Shown here piece by piece: positions 7,282 to 14,947 of a DNA stretch of 36,287 nucleotides. Source of the DNA: a bacterium (lineage in GTDB: Bacteria > Vulcanimicrobiota > Xenobia > Xenobiales > Xenobiaceae); NCBI GenBank assembly GCA_030535355.1, contig JAUNIO010000029.1:1-36287 (forward strand), written 5' to 3'. The notes under the pieces are model-generated. The model was not told the origin of the DNA. It saw only the letters and a program-made list of their open reading frames with translations, and did not search any database. The position numbers were made by a program, and so were the translations under genes. Position 1 is the first letter of the stretch. The number at the start of each line of letters is the position of its first letter.

Positions 7282-7398
7282 CTAATCTGATGACAGGCCT
7301 CCTTCATCCAAAATCTCTCCGCTGCGCAGATCGAAATACCAGCCGTACGGGGTCAGTCGGCCCTCATCAGCGCGGGACTTAATCCAGGGGGAACAGAC
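7282..7398 (-). pseudogene. C-terminal remnant of a beta-carbonic anhydrase-like gene
   Basis: The minus strand reads CSPWIKSRADEGRLTPYGW, then YFDLRSGEILDEGG and a stop at 7282-7284. The pattern PWIxxRxxxGxLxxxGWYFDxxxGE is the last helix and edge strand of many beta-carbonic anhydrases. Nothing upstream continues the gene: the dispersed repeat family begins at about 7400, where the similarity ends. Only about 38 codons survive, so no function remains. The family call rests on pattern memory and could be wrong. Confidence 0.5.
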
Positions 7399-7450
7399 AA
7401 GGCTTCAATAATTCTTCAGACAAACCGACGATCCGTTTAAGCTCCGTATA

Positions 7451-7590
7451 GTATAAAAAGAACGTAGCACCCAGCCAGTGTTGCAGACGAGAACAAAACT
7501 TCACATTTAACATATAACAATCGACTAGCCACTGATTGTTAAGCAGAAATAGCGCAGACCCGTTCGGGTGCGCTGTTTTGCTTTTAAGGC
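7451..7590 (+). repeat. Dispersed 140-bp hairpin repeat, copy 1
   Basis: Identical over the whole 140 bp to copy 4 (18494-18633) and nearly so to copy 3 (15987-16125). In order it has TATAAAAAG, CAGTG/CACTG complementary stretches, a perfect stem AACAATC/GATTGTT (7516-7522 with 7534-7540) and a long hairpin at 7542-7582 (AGCAGAAATAGCGC pairing with GCGCTGTTTTGCT, tip ACCC-GTTC-GGGT), followed by TTTAAGG. The last part works as a plus-strand intrinsic terminator. About 50 bp upstream (from about 7400) show a weaker shared motif, CTTCAGACAAA. On the minus strand a short frame begins MLNVKFCSRLQHW. Confidence 0.85.
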
Positions 7591-7653
7591 CTATTGCTCA
7601 TAAAGTTCGGGTCTATAGCGGCTGCCTTTAAACTCACACCAATCGCAATATAG
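7591..7653 (-). other. Possible 20-codon gene tail next to repeat copy 1
   Basis: A minus-strand frame reads LYCDWCEFKGSRYRPELYEQ and stops at TAG 7591-7593, directly beside the hairpin of repeat copy 1. It has the look of a coding C-terminus but is too short to identify, and a stop lies just upstream of it. The rest of 7654-7695 shows nothing. Confidence 0.25.
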
Positions 7654-7695
7654 TTAATCGCGCCATAGCGGCAGCAGCAGAGAACAGCCGCAAAT

Positions 7696-8097
7696 TTAAT
7701 GCTCCCACAGCCAACCAAAAACGATCACACCCAGCAATACCATAACCGCCAATGACACGGCTAACGGAAGCAGTATCTGAACTGCCAGCGCTCCCGCAGC
7801 ATAAACGCAATCAGCGTTTTGCGCTTTGGTGCGCTTCCAGCACTTCCACAGAGCGAAGACATAGGACGTTACCCAGCCGGCCAGACAAAGAACCAGCTCA
7901 TAAGAGAGCTCATCACCGGGTTCATCACCGGGAAGATTGGCCAAAACCGCGCCTGTGAAGATGAGCTGTAAAACGAATGGCCCCCACTGCACCGCCGTTT
8001 CCCCGTACTGTTTGGCGTAAGCTTTGCTGAGAAAAAAGCCCAGCAGGCAGCCCAGAACAGCCATGCCTAGAACAACGCCGCCGCTCAAACCGACCAT
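7696..8097 (-). CDS. Small multi-spanning membrane protein, unknown function
   Basis: 133-residue hydrophobic protein with about four predicted membrane segments: VVLGMAVLGCLLGFFL, FVLQLIFTGAVLA, LVLCLAGWVTSYVFAL and a final ILLPLAVSLAVMVLLGVIVF. A short acidic loop (LPGDEPGDELS, an apparent small internal duplication of GDE) follows the second segment. I do not recognise a family. ATG 8097 has no obvious ribosome site, and no neighbour on the same strand suggests a job for it. Confidence 0.6.
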   Translation of the reverse strand: MVGLSGGVVLGMAVLGCLLGFFLSKAYAKQYGETAVQWGPFVLQLIFTGAVLANLPGDEPGDELSYELVLCLAGWVTSYVFALWKCWKRTKAQNADCVYAAGALAVQILLPLAVSLAVMVLLGVIVFGWLWEH

Positions 8098-8181
8098 ATG
8101 CCCAGCTCAGCTGATGCCACATCATTAAACAACTGCATGTTTAGCATAGTACAACAGCTGCATATAGTTTCCCGCTTTATG

Positions 8182-8244
8182 CAATGTCATTTAGTTAAGG
8201 CTCAATGTCGTTAACGTTAGCTAATCGCTAACTAAATGATATTA
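8182..8244. mobile_element. 63-bp MITE-like palindromic insertion
   Basis: The 10-mer CCGCTTTATG occurs at 8172-8181 and again at 8245-8254. The 63 bp between them have matching ends: the left end CAATGTCATTTAGTTAA and the reverse complement of the right end, TAATATCATTTAGTTAG, agree at 14 of 17 positions. The core has a second inverted repeat, GTTAGC-TAATC-GCTAAC. Direct repeats abutting terminal inverted repeats are the structure of a small non-autonomous insertion with a target duplication. It carries no coding capacity. Confidence 0.55.
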
Positions 8245-8401
8245 CCGCTTTATGAATTATCTCTGCGAGATAACACAGTACAAGATACCCGCCCAATACG
8301 TTCGCAGCTACACAGCATCTGCAGGATGGGCCTACGGTTTTCACAGCCTCTGACTCGCGCCGCAGAAAACAATAACACGCCGCAGAAAAATAATATGCCT
8401 G

Positions 8402-8428
8402 TTGACAATCCGCCGCTTTTTTTATAAT
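8402..8428 (+). promoter_or_regulatory. Promoter of the tetR-exporter operon
   Basis: TTGACA at 8402-8407 and TATAAT at 8423-8428 are perfect consensus boxes with a 15-bp spacer, slightly shorter than ideal. Transcription would start near 8435, just before the palindromic operator at 8442-8457 and about 155 bp before the tetR-family gene. Confidence 0.7.
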
Positions 8429-8441
8429 ATGCTTTTGTATT

Positions 8442-8457
8442 GATTGACCAGTCAATC
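8442..8457. promoter_or_regulatory. Palindromic operator for the TetR-family regulator
   Basis: GATTGAC-CA-GTCAATC is a perfect 7-bp inverted repeat with a 2-bp centre, lying just downstream of the predicted transcription start. Its size and position are typical of TetR-family operators, so autoregulation and control of the exporter operon by the 8591 product is the likely arrangement. Confidence 0.75.
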
Positions 8458-8590
8458 TATACAAAAATCTATACGAGAGCTTTCTCAATAGCCTCATCAG
8501 CCTAACCGTCAGCCCCAGCGCGCCCGATGCTTAAGCGGCATCCCCAGACGCCTCATCCATATTCCTTATCCCAAGAAACTTCAGCAGATT

Positions 8591-9172
8591 ATGAGAGAGA
8601 TAAACCCCCACCGCAAAGATGATATATTAGCCGCTGCCTTAAAAGTATTCGGCGAAAAGGGCTATCTGAGTTCCAGCAACAAAGATATCGCCCGCGCCGC
8701 CGGTATGCGTTCTGCGGCCCTCATTTACCACTATTTTGAGAACCGCGAGGATTTGCTGCGCCAGGTGATCGAACGCTACCATCCCGCTGCCAGGCTGCTC
8801 CTGGACAGAGAGGCTTTTCTGGCCCTGGATTTAGAACAGGCGCTGACCCTGTTCGCTTCCGAACTGCTGAGCATAAGCGCACACGAAGAGACCGTCTTAG
8901 CTCTAAGGGTAATCATGAGCGAAGCTATGCGCGATCCCCACACGGCAGAGAGAATATATCAGATTTTGCCGCAGCCGGTATTCCAGCTTCTCAAAGAGCT
9001 TTTTTCGTCACATATATCCCGCGGACATATCAGACCTGATCCTCCTGAACAGCTGGTCTGCAAATTTGTCGGGCCGCTGCTCATGTCTATTTTTGTGCAA
9101 AGCGTTTTCAAACAAACGCTATGCAGTTTTGAGGCCTCAGCTTACGTTTCCGATTATTTAGCGGCACTTTGA
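8591..9172 (+). CDS. TetR-family transcriptional regulator (CecR/YbiH-like)
   Basis: 193-residue TetR repressor. The N-terminal helix-turn-helix (about residues 8-55) contains ILAAALKVFGEKGY, then NKDIARAAGMRSAALIYHYF, the family hallmark. The C-terminal helical ligand domain is unassigned. It is the first gene of an operon with HlyD, ABC ATPase and ABC-2 permease genes, the order found in the enterobacterial ybiH(cecR)-ybhG-ybhF-ybhS cluster. Its stop overlaps the HlyD ribosome site, so expression is linked. A palindrome in the leader is the likely target; an exported toxic compound is the likely inducer. Confidence 0.92.
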   Translation: MREINPHRKDDILAAALKVFGEKGYLSSSNKDIARAAGMRSAALIYHYFENREDLLRQVIERYHPAARLLLDREAFLALDLEQALTLFASELLSISAHEETVLALRVIMSEAMRDPHTAERIYQILPQPVFQLLKELFSSHISRGHIRPDPPEQLVCKFVGPLLMSIFVQSVFKQTLCSFEASAYVSDYLAAL

Positions 9173-9186
9173 AAGGACTGAGAGCT

Positions 9187-10491
9187 ATGCCAAAAGTTCG
9201 TATATTTATAGCCTTATTAATAATCACGGCTTTGGGTATCCTCACCTATTACGCTGAGCAGGAAAAGAGCAGAAAAAACAGCGTGCTTTCCGGCACTTTT
9301 GAAAACTTGCCCACCGTAGTTTCCTCGCGCACTTCCGGCCGGGTCAAAACCATTTTCGCCGAAGAGGGAACAGCGGTTAAAAAGGGGGAGCCGCTGTTAG
9401 AGCTAGACCCGGGGCCGCTGCTTACCGAACTGAAAGCCCTGCAGTCCAGGGCCAACGAAGCCCGCCATGCTTTGCAAGACCTGCAAGCCGGCTATCGGCC
9501 AGAGGATATAGCTAAGCAAAAAGCAGCAGTCGCAGAGCTGCAGGCTAATTTAGCTATGCTGGAAGCCGGCAGCCGCCAGCAGGATATAGAAATGGCCCGC
9601 GCTCAGCTCGCCGAAGCTGAAGCCAACTACGCTAAGCTGCGCCGGGGGCCGCGCCCCGAACTGATCGCCCAGGCCCAGGCCCGCTACGAAGCCAGTTTGG
9701 CCGCCTTGGATTTTGCCGCCAGCGAAGATCAGCGCTATACCACCCTTTACCAGAGCGGCGCCGTTTCCCGTCAGTCCCAGGAACTGCATCGCGAACAGTA
9801 TCTGCAGGCCCAGACCAATGTGACTCAAAACCGCGAGGCTTTGCTGGAGCTGCAGCGCGGCAATCGCCAGGAAGATATAGACATGGCTAAAGCCCAAGCC
9901 GAAAAAGCCCGCCAACAGTTTAATGAGCTGCAGGAAGGCTATCGCTCCGAAGAAAAAGCTATGGCTCAGGCCCGCCTGCAGCAGGCCCAGGCTCAGCTGG
10001 CCTTAATGCGGAAGGGGTACCGTCCCCAGGAGATAGCCAAAGCTAAGGCCGCCTTAGCCACAGCCGAGCTGAACGTCAAAGCCGCCGAAGAGCGCCTGCA
10101 GGAATATATCGTCACCGCGCCCCTCGACTGCCGCGTAGATGCCAAATTAGCCGCCATTGGCGATTTGGTCAATACGGGAACTCCTTTGATGAGGATCAGC
10201 GACCCTCAAGACATTTGGATCAAAGTTTATATGGCGCAGGATAAGCTGCACTTAGTTCAGGTCGGCGATAAGGCCCAAATTGCCATCGATGGAATTGCCG
10301 AAGCTAAAGAGGGACAGGTCGAATCCATAGCCTCCCAGGGAGAATTTACGCCTATTAACCTGCAGACCCCTGAAGAGCGCGGGCGTCAGGTATTCGCCAT
10401 CAAACTGCGCCTCAGCCAGCCCGATCCGGCTGTTAAAGCCGGAATGGCCGCGACCGTTAAACAGATTGGCCAATGGAGCGACCGCTCATGA
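9187..10491 (+). CDS. HlyD-family membrane fusion protein (YbhG-like)
   Basis: 434-residue periplasmic adaptor. One N-terminal membrane anchor (about residues 5-22) is followed by a lipoyl half-motif (VVSSRTSGRVKTIFAEEGTA), a very long coiled-coil hairpin (about residues 75-290) and a second lipoyl half (EYIVTAPLDCRVDAKLAAIG) with a beta-barrel domain. The hairpin carries six or more copies of a motif like L-x-x-G-x-R-x-E-D-I-A about every 22-25 residues around a central RYTTLYQSGAVS turn. The adaptor would join the ABC-2 exporter encoded next to an outer-membrane channel. I chose ATG 9187, which has AAAGGA at 9172-9177, over the TTG at 9169 inside the tetR stop. Confidence 0.92.
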   Translation: MPKVRIFIALLIITALGILTYYAEQEKSRKNSVLSGTFENLPTVVSSRTSGRVKTIFAEEGTAVKKGEPLLELDPGPLLTELKALQSRANEARHALQDLQAGYRPEDIAKQKAAVAELQANLAMLEAGSRQQDIEMARAQLAEAEANYAKLRRGPRPELIAQAQARYEASLAALDFAASEDQRYTTLYQSGAVSRQSQELHREQYLQAQTNVTQNREALLELQRGNRQEDIDMAKAQAEKARQQFNELQEGYRSEEKAMAQARLQQAQAQLALMRKGYRPQEIAKAKAALATAELNVKAAEERLQEYIVTAPLDCRVDAKLAAIGDLVNTGTPLMRISDPQDIWIKVYMAQDKLHLVQVGDKAQIAIDGIAEAKEGQVESIASQGEFTPINLQTPEERGRQVFAIKLRLSQPDPAVKAGMAATVKQIGQWSDRS

Positions 10492-11453
10492 ACGAGATTC
10501 AGCCGGCGATCAGCATACAGGGCCTGACCAAGCGTTTCGGCAGTTTTACTGCGGTTAACAACATCAGCTTCGAAGTCAGGCGGGGACAGATTTTCGGATT
10601 TCTGGGACCCAACGGCAGCGGCAAAAGCACCACCATCCGCATTCTCTGCGGTCTGCTGCCGCCGACTGCGGGCACAGCGTTTCTCAACGGCTACGAAGTG
10701 GGGCGCCAGAGCGCCCAAGTCAAGCGTTCTATTGGCTACATGAGCCAAGCCTTCGGACTGTACAAAGACCTCACTGTCGCGGAAAACCTCTCCTTTTACG
10801 GCAGCCTTTACGGACTGCGCGGTTCTGCGCTGCGGGAACGCACAGATTATGTGGTAGGCGTTACGGGGATCGGGCGTTTTATGCAGCGCGATGCCGGCAA
10901 GCTGTCAGGCGGCTGGAAGCAGCGCCTGGCTTTGGCCGCCGCGCTCATCCACGATCCCCCCATCATTTTTTTGGATGAACCCACGGCCGGCATCGATCCC
11001 GTAGCCCGCCGCTCCCTCTGGGACTTGCTCTTCGAGCTTTCCGGCCAGGGCAAAACGCTCTTCGTCACCACCCACTACATGGACGAAGCCGAACGCTGCG
11101 ATTACATAGCCTACATTTACAACTCCCGGCTCATGACCAAAGGTACTCCCGCCGAGCTGAAAAATAATCCGCTCGTCAAACCCGCCGATTTAAAGCGCCT
11201 GGCCATCGCGGTTTCCCACCCCTCTTTAGCCCTGAAAGCTTTGCAGGAATGCACATACATCAAAGATGCGACCTTGGTTGAAGCGGAAATGCACATTCTG
11301 ACGCCTCGCGATATATCGGAAAGCACCATAATGGATTATCTGCGGCAGCGCGGTTTTGCCGCCAGTGACTGGCGGCCTATCGAGCCGTCCCTCGAAGATG
11401 TCTTCGTCACCCTGACGCGGGAGATTGAGCGGCAGGAGGCGCAGAAATCATGA
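10488..11453 (+). CDS. ABC transporter ATP-binding protein (YbhF-like)
   Basis: 321-residue ATPase of an ABC-2 drug/polymer exporter. Walker A GPNGSGKST starts at residue 40, the signature LSGGWKQRLALA at about 138, Walker B IIFLDEPTAGIDP at about 161, and the H-loop is in VTTHYMDEAERC. The C-terminal extension (about residues 215-321) is typical of ABC-2 ATPases. It has one nucleotide-binding domain, whereas enterobacterial YbhF has two, so it should act as a homodimer. ATG 10488 overlaps the HlyD stop (ATGA) and has GGAG nine bases upstream; an earlier ATG at 10473 is possible. Confidence 0.94.
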   Translation: MNEIQPAISIQGLTKRFGSFTAVNNISFEVRRGQIFGFLGPNGSGKSTTIRILCGLLPPTAGTAFLNGYEVGRQSAQVKRSIGYMSQAFGLYKDLTVAENLSFYGSLYGLRGSALRERTDYVVGVTGIGRFMQRDAGKLSGGWKQRLALAAALIHDPPIIFLDEPTAGIDPVARRSLWDLLFELSGQGKTLFVTTHYMDEAERCDYIAYIYNSRLMTKGTPAELKNNPLVKPADLKRLAIAVSHPSLALKALQECTYIKDATLVEAEMHILTPRDISESTIMDYLRQRGFAASDWRPIEPSLEDVFVTLTREIERQEAQKS

Positions 11454-12529
11454 GCGGTTTCATAGCTTTTATCAAAAAAGAAATCATGCACATCCGGCGC
11501 GATCCCATCACGCTGTTTTTCTGCCTAGGGCTTCCCTGTATCCAGCTGCTTTTGCTGGGCTATGCCCTGGATTTCGACGTGCGCCATATATCCACCGCCG
11601 CCGTTGACTTATCGCATTCCCGGGAAAGCCGGGCTTTTTTGGACAAAGTTCACAATACTCAATACCTGGATGTTACTTCTTACCACACAGATAGGGAAGC
11701 AGCCCTGCGCCGCTTAGACCGCGGCGAATGCAAAATCGTGCTGATTCTGCCCCCCGACTACGCGCGCACCCTTAACGCCCAGGCCCTGATAGATGGTTCT
11801 GACGCCCAGGTCACCTCCCGCGTGGCCGCGGCTCTGCAGTCTCTGTACGCCGCAGAGACCAGCTCTGCGGCCAGCCAAGTCAGGCAAATACCTAAAGTTA
11901 GCGCCAGCATACTCTACAACCCCGCCGCCAAAACCAATATTTTCATGATCCCCGGGTTAATAGGCATACTGCTGCAGATTGTGGCCGTCGTCCTGACCGC
12001 GCTCAGCATTGTCAGGGAAAAAGAACAGGGCACCATGGAGCAGGTTACGGTCAGCCCAGTCAGCATCACGGGCATGATGCTGGGAAAAATCATCCCCTAC
12101 GCGGTTATGGCTTTGGGAGAAGTGCAGATCATCCTCTACGTTTCTTGGTTAGTATTTGATCTGCACATCAAAGGATCATGGTGCCAGCTGATGCTCATGA
12201 CTTTGCCGTTTTTGTTTACCACCCTGGCTTTAGGGCTGCTCATCAGCACTTTGGCCAACACTCAAGCCCAAGCTTTTATGATGGTGATGATGATCATGCT
12301 GCCCTCCATTCTGCTCTCGGGCTTTGTGTTTCCCATTGACAATCTGCCCTTTTTTCTAAGGGTTATCAGCGAGATCGTCCCGGTCACCCACTATTTGGTC
12401 ATCCTGCGCGGCGTAATCATCCGCGGTGTGGGCTTGGCCGAACTGTGGCAGCCCACCGCCGTTTTGACAGCCATGGCCGTGATCATGATCATTATATCGG
12501 TCAGCCAATTCAGACGGCGGGTGATCTAA
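11450..12529 (+). CDS. ABC-2 type permease (YbhS/YbhR-like)
   Basis: 359-residue ABC-2 permease. A first membrane helix near residues 20-40 is followed by a large outer domain (about 45-170), then five helices, including LIGILLQIVAVVLTALSIV next to the family motif REKEQGTMEQVTVSP. Its ATG overlaps the stop of the ATPase gene. With only one permease gene in the operon it presumably homodimerises, unlike the YbhS/YbhR pair. Together with TetR, HlyD and the ATPase it would export drugs or other amphiphiles across the envelope. Substrate unknown. Confidence 0.93.
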   Translation: MSGFIAFIKKEIMHIRRDPITLFFCLGLPCIQLLLLGYALDFDVRHISTAAVDLSHSRESRAFLDKVHNTQYLDVTSYHTDREAALRRLDRGECKIVLILPPDYARTLNAQALIDGSDAQVTSRVAAALQSLYAAETSSAASQVRQIPKVSASILYNPAAKTNIFMIPGLIGILLQIVAVVLTALSIVREKEQGTMEQVTVSPVSITGMMLGKIIPYAVMALGEVQIILYVSWLVFDLHIKGSWCQLMLMTLPFLFTTLALGLLISTLANTQAQAFMMVMMIMLPSILLSGFVFPIDNLPFFLRVISEIVPVTHYLVILRGVIIRGVGLAELWQPTAVLTAMAVIMIIISVSQFRRRVI

Positions 12530-12554
12530 GCAGGCTCCCCCGCAGCTCAGCAAT

Positions 12555-12609
12555 TTGTTAAGCAGAAATAGCGCAGACCCGTTCGGGTGCGCTGTTTTGC
12601 TTTTAAGGC
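12555..12609 (+). terminator. Terminator of the exporter operon, partial repeat copy 2
   Basis: These 55 bp match the last part of the dispersed repeat exactly. The hairpin 12561-12601 (AGCAGAAATAGCGC with GCGCTGTTTTGCT, tip ACCC-GTTC-GGGT) is followed by TTTAAGG. It lies 26 bp after the permease stop and only a few bases from the stop of the convergent Rrf2 gene. The first 85 bp of the full repeat are missing. Confidence 0.8.
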
Positions 12610-12612
12610 ATA

Positions 12613-13050
12613 TTAATGCGGCTGGGCAGTGGAACCTGACTGCCAATCATTCAGCAAATCCCGCAGCGTGACCGAGCGCAGTTCCCGGCGCATAACTTCC
12701 TGCACGCTTTCCAGCCTCTTATTCAGCACTTCTTTGATACGGCCACCTACCGGACAGCGAGGATTGGGATTTTCATGCAGACGGAATAAATTTTCACCGT
12801 CTTCCACAGCGTCAAAGACGTCCAACAAAGTGATTTCATCCGCGGGACGCACCAGCGCTGCCCCTCCCACACCGGCCTCCACCTGCACCAGTCCTGCAGC
12901 TTTAAGCTGGCCTAATATATTGCGCACCACGACGGGATTTACCCCGATGCTGCCCGCCAAAAACGCGGATGTCATTTTATACTGTCCTTCAAAAACAGCC
13001 AGACACATCAAGATGTGCACGGCTATCGGCAGACGCGTGGAAAACTGCAT
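12613..13050 (-). CDS. Rrf2-family transcriptional regulator (YwnA-like)
   Basis: 145-residue Rrf2 protein. The winged helix begins MQFSTRLPIAVHILMCLAVF and includes TSAFLAGSIGVNPVVVRNIL; the wing contains GVGGAALVRPADEITLLDVF. A single Cys (NPRCPVGG) stands where iron-sulfur members carry three, so it resembles the non-cluster, YwnA-type branch that may sense thiol-reactive stress through one cysteine. It is divergent from an NAD(P)-binding gene, as ywnA and ywnB adjoin in Bacillus subtilis, and the shared region has several TTGTAA/TTACAA palindromes. The start ATG has AGAGAGG upstream. Confidence 0.9.
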   Translation of the reverse strand: MQFSTRLPIAVHILMCLAVFEGQYKMTSAFLAGSIGVNPVVVRNILGQLKAAGLVQVEAGVGGAALVRPADEITLLDVFDAVEDGENLFRLHENPNPRCPVGGRIKEVLNKRLESVQEVMRRELRSVTLRDLLNDWQSGSTAQPH

Positions 13051-13170
13051 AGACTACCTCTCTGACCCTGTTCCTTACTGCGCAATCCCATTCTTTAGGG
13101 AAAGTCAGACCGTTCGCATGCCGGCTAATCGCTGGCTGAACGACTTTACCTTATATCATAGCTAACGCTA

Positions 13171-13192
13171 GTTGTAAGATCAAGATTTACAA
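13171..13192. promoter_or_regulatory. Rrf2 operator candidate 1
   Basis: TTGTAA-N9-TTACAA (13172-13192), an inverted repeat with the same half-sites and spacing as the one at 13212-13232, in the divergent region between the Rrf2 and NAD(P)-binding genes. Confidence 0.55.
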
Positions 13193-13210
13193 TAAATCAA
13201 CACAGCTGTC

Positions 13211-13232
13211 GTTGTAAGTATTGACTTTACAA
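13211..13232. promoter_or_regulatory. Rrf2 operator candidate 2, over the -35 box
   Basis: TTGTAA-N9-TTACAA (13212-13232) covers the -35 box TTGACT at 13221-13226. Binding would block RNA polymerase at the promoter of the 13295 gene. Confidence 0.6.
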
Positions 13233-13249
13233 TGCCCTTCTGTTACAAT
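13221..13249 (+). promoter_or_regulatory. Promoter of the NAD(P)-binding gene
   Basis: TTGACT (13221-13226) and TACAAT (13244-13249) with an ideal 17-bp spacer. Both boxes are embedded in TTACAA half-sites, so promoter and operators overlap. Confidence 0.7.
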
Positions 13250-13261
13250 CGCGTTGTAACA
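13241..13261. promoter_or_regulatory. Operator candidate 3, over the -10 box
   Basis: TGTTACAA-N5-TTGTAACA is a perfect 8-bp inverted repeat across the -10 box and start region. Half-sites are those of candidates 1 and 2 but in the opposite (everted) arrangement. A further TTACAA half lies at 13270-13275. Confidence 0.65.
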
Positions 13262-13294
13262 AAAACACTTACAACGTTTTCGGAGGTTGATACC

Positions 13295-13924
13295 ATGAAA
13301 CTAGCGGTCATCTGTGCCAACGGCAAAGCTGGCAAACTCATCGTTAAAGAAGCCGTCGCCCGCGGCTTAGAAGTCACTGCCATAGCGCGCGGGGAAAATC
13401 ACAGCGCTGCTCCTAGCTTTATCAGCAAAGATCTGATGGACCTGACTCCCGCTGATCTGGCAGGTTTTGATGCTGTAGTTGACGCCTTTGGAGCCTGGAC
13501 TCCGGAAACATTGGGACAGCACAGCACTTCCTTAAAACACCTCTGCGATTTGCTCAGCGGCACTTCAATTCGCCTCTTAGTGGTTGGCGGCGCAGGCAGT
13601 TTATATACCAATCCCGAACATACCGCGCAGGTGGCCGATGCTCCTAGTTTTCCCGAGATTTTTAAACCTCTGGCCCATGCCATGAACCGGGCGCTCCAAG
13701 AGCTACGCCAGCGCTCAGATGTAAAGTGGACTTACATAAGCCCCGCCGGGGATTTCCAAGCCGAAGGCGAGCGCAGCGGACGCTACATCCTAGGTGGTGA
13801 AGAACTGACGCTCAACAGCCGCGGAGAAAGCATCATCAGCTACGCTGATTACGCCATAGCTATGGTCGATGAAATAATCAAAGGCGAGCACATCGGGCAG
13901 CGTATTTCCGTCGTACGGGCTTAA
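13295..13924 (+). CDS. NAD(P)-binding protein, YwnB/NmrA-like atypical SDR
   Basis: 209-residue Rossmann-fold protein of the atypical short-chain dehydrogenase group. The dinucleotide motif is VICANGKAGKLIVKEA, with the usual GxxGxxG read as A-N-G-K-A-G-K. Later landmarks are VDAFGAW, LLVVGGAGSLY and the C-terminal SYADYAIAMVDEI. Relatives such as YwnB, BlvrB-like and flavin-reductase-like proteins act on redox stress, but the substrate is unknown. I start it at ATG 13295 with GGAGG eight bases upstream; the in-frame ATG at 13232 lies inside the promoter and is rejected. Control by the divergent Rrf2 protein is likely. Confidence 0.9.
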   Translation: MKLAVICANGKAGKLIVKEAVARGLEVTAIARGENHSAAPSFISKDLMDLTPADLAGFDAVVDAFGAWTPETLGQHSTSLKHLCDLLSGTSIRLLVVGGAGSLYTNPEHTAQVADAPSFPEIFKPLAHAMNRALQELRQRSDVKWTYISPAGDFQAEGERSGRYILGGEELTLNSRGESIISYADYAIAMVDEIIKGEHIGQRISVVRA

Positions 13925-14030
13925 AGACCAGAGCTTTTACAGATATACCCGCCATTTCCGCTCTCTCGGCGCGGCGTTATTAACCGAAACAAAAGATACC
14001 CTAGGGCGGCCATCAGCCGACAGAACAGTT

Positions 14031-14831
14031 ATGACACAGGAACAGCGCTTAGAATATCTTATCCAATATCTGCGCAGTGAATCCGCATCAGCTTACTGCT
14101 GGCCCGATGCCGCTGGGTTTGACGGCAAGCGCAATCTCTTAAGGGCCATGATGAACGTCCGCCCTCCCCTGCCAATAGAGAAATCCGTCCTATCAGTGCA
14201 AGACAGCTATCTGCGCCAGCGGAGCAAGGAAAAAGGTATCGTCTCCGCGGCAGGACTTCCCCGCTGTTCTGCCGATCCAAGGATAGCCATTTGGCAGGGC
14301 GACATAACCCGTCTGAACATCGGTGCTATAGTCAATGCAGCCAACTCGCAGATGCTGGGCTGCTTCGTCCCCCTGCACAGCTGCATTGACAACTGCATTC
14401 ATACCTTTGCCGGGATGCAGCTGCGCACCGAATGTCAGCGAAAGATGGAAGCTTTGCGCCAAAAATACGGTCTGGATTACGAGCAGCCCACCGCTGTTCC
14501 TCTGCTGACCGATGCCTACAACCTGCCCGCCGCTAAGATTATCCACATAGTTGGTCCCTGCGTCAGGGAGCGATTGACCCCAGCGTCAGAACACGATTTA
14601 GCCGCCTGTTATTGCCGCACTCTGGAATTATGCGCCGCCGAAAAACTGCGCAGCCTGGCTTTTTGCTGCATTTCCACCGGGGTTTTCGGCTTTCCCGGTG
14701 CTCGCGCGGCTACAGTCGCCGTCAAGACCGTACGCGCTTGGTTGGACGATCATCCCAGAGCCATCGACTTAGTAGTCTTTAACGTATTTAAAGACAGAGA
14801 TAAGAAACTCTACGCTGATGAGCTTAAATAG
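14031..14831 (+). CDS. Zinc-containing macrodomain protein-ADP-ribose hydrolase
   Basis: 266-residue macrodomain of the zinc-dependent class found beside SirTM sirtuins. The ADP-ribose loop GAIVNAANSQMLGCF (residues 98-112) is followed by the zinc motif Cys111, His117, Cys119 in PLHSCIDNCIH; the second phosphate loop is CISTGVFGFP near residue 213. These enzymes remove ADP-ribose from proteins, notably that added by SirTM to lipoylated GcvH-L in Staphylococcus and Streptococcus. The sirtuin gene follows 116 bp downstream. No ribosome site of note. The gap to the sirtuin holds an imperfect hairpin of CAGCCG/CGGCTG type around 14878-14901. Confidence 0.93.
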   Translation: MTQEQRLEYLIQYLRSESASAYCWPDAAGFDGKRNLLRAMMNVRPPLPIEKSVLSVQDSYLRQRSKEKGIVSAAGLPRCSADPRIAIWQGDITRLNIGAIVNAANSQMLGCFVPLHSCIDNCIHTFAGMQLRTECQRKMEALRQKYGLDYEQPTAVPLLTDAYNLPAAKIIHIVGPCVRERLTPASEHDLAACYCRTLELCAAEKLRSLAFCCISTGVFGFPGARAATVAVKTVRAWLDDHPRAIDLVVFNVFKDRDKKLYADELK

Positions 14832-14947
14832 CGTTCCCCGCAGGCAGGAGGCTTCGCCCTAAGTTTCCCGCATCTGACAGCCGTACCGCAGGCTGCGGCT
14901 GATCGGAAAACATTCTCAGCAGGCACCAGAGAGAGCCGAGGTATACC

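Noticed and set aside
7542-7582. tracrRNA-like or tRNA-like fold in the dispersed repeat
   Set aside because: No matching CRISPR repeat or cas gene is present and no cloverleaf can be drawn; an intrinsic terminator explains the hairpin.
9550-9915. Antisense frame opposite the HlyD coiled coil
   Set aside because: Reflects the repetitive Ala/Gln/Glu codons of the coding strand.
13232-13294. Upstream ATG for the NAD(P)-binding gene
   Set aside because: It lies inside the promoter and operator, before the likely transcription start; ATG 13295 has a perfect ribosome site and starts at the Rossmann strand.
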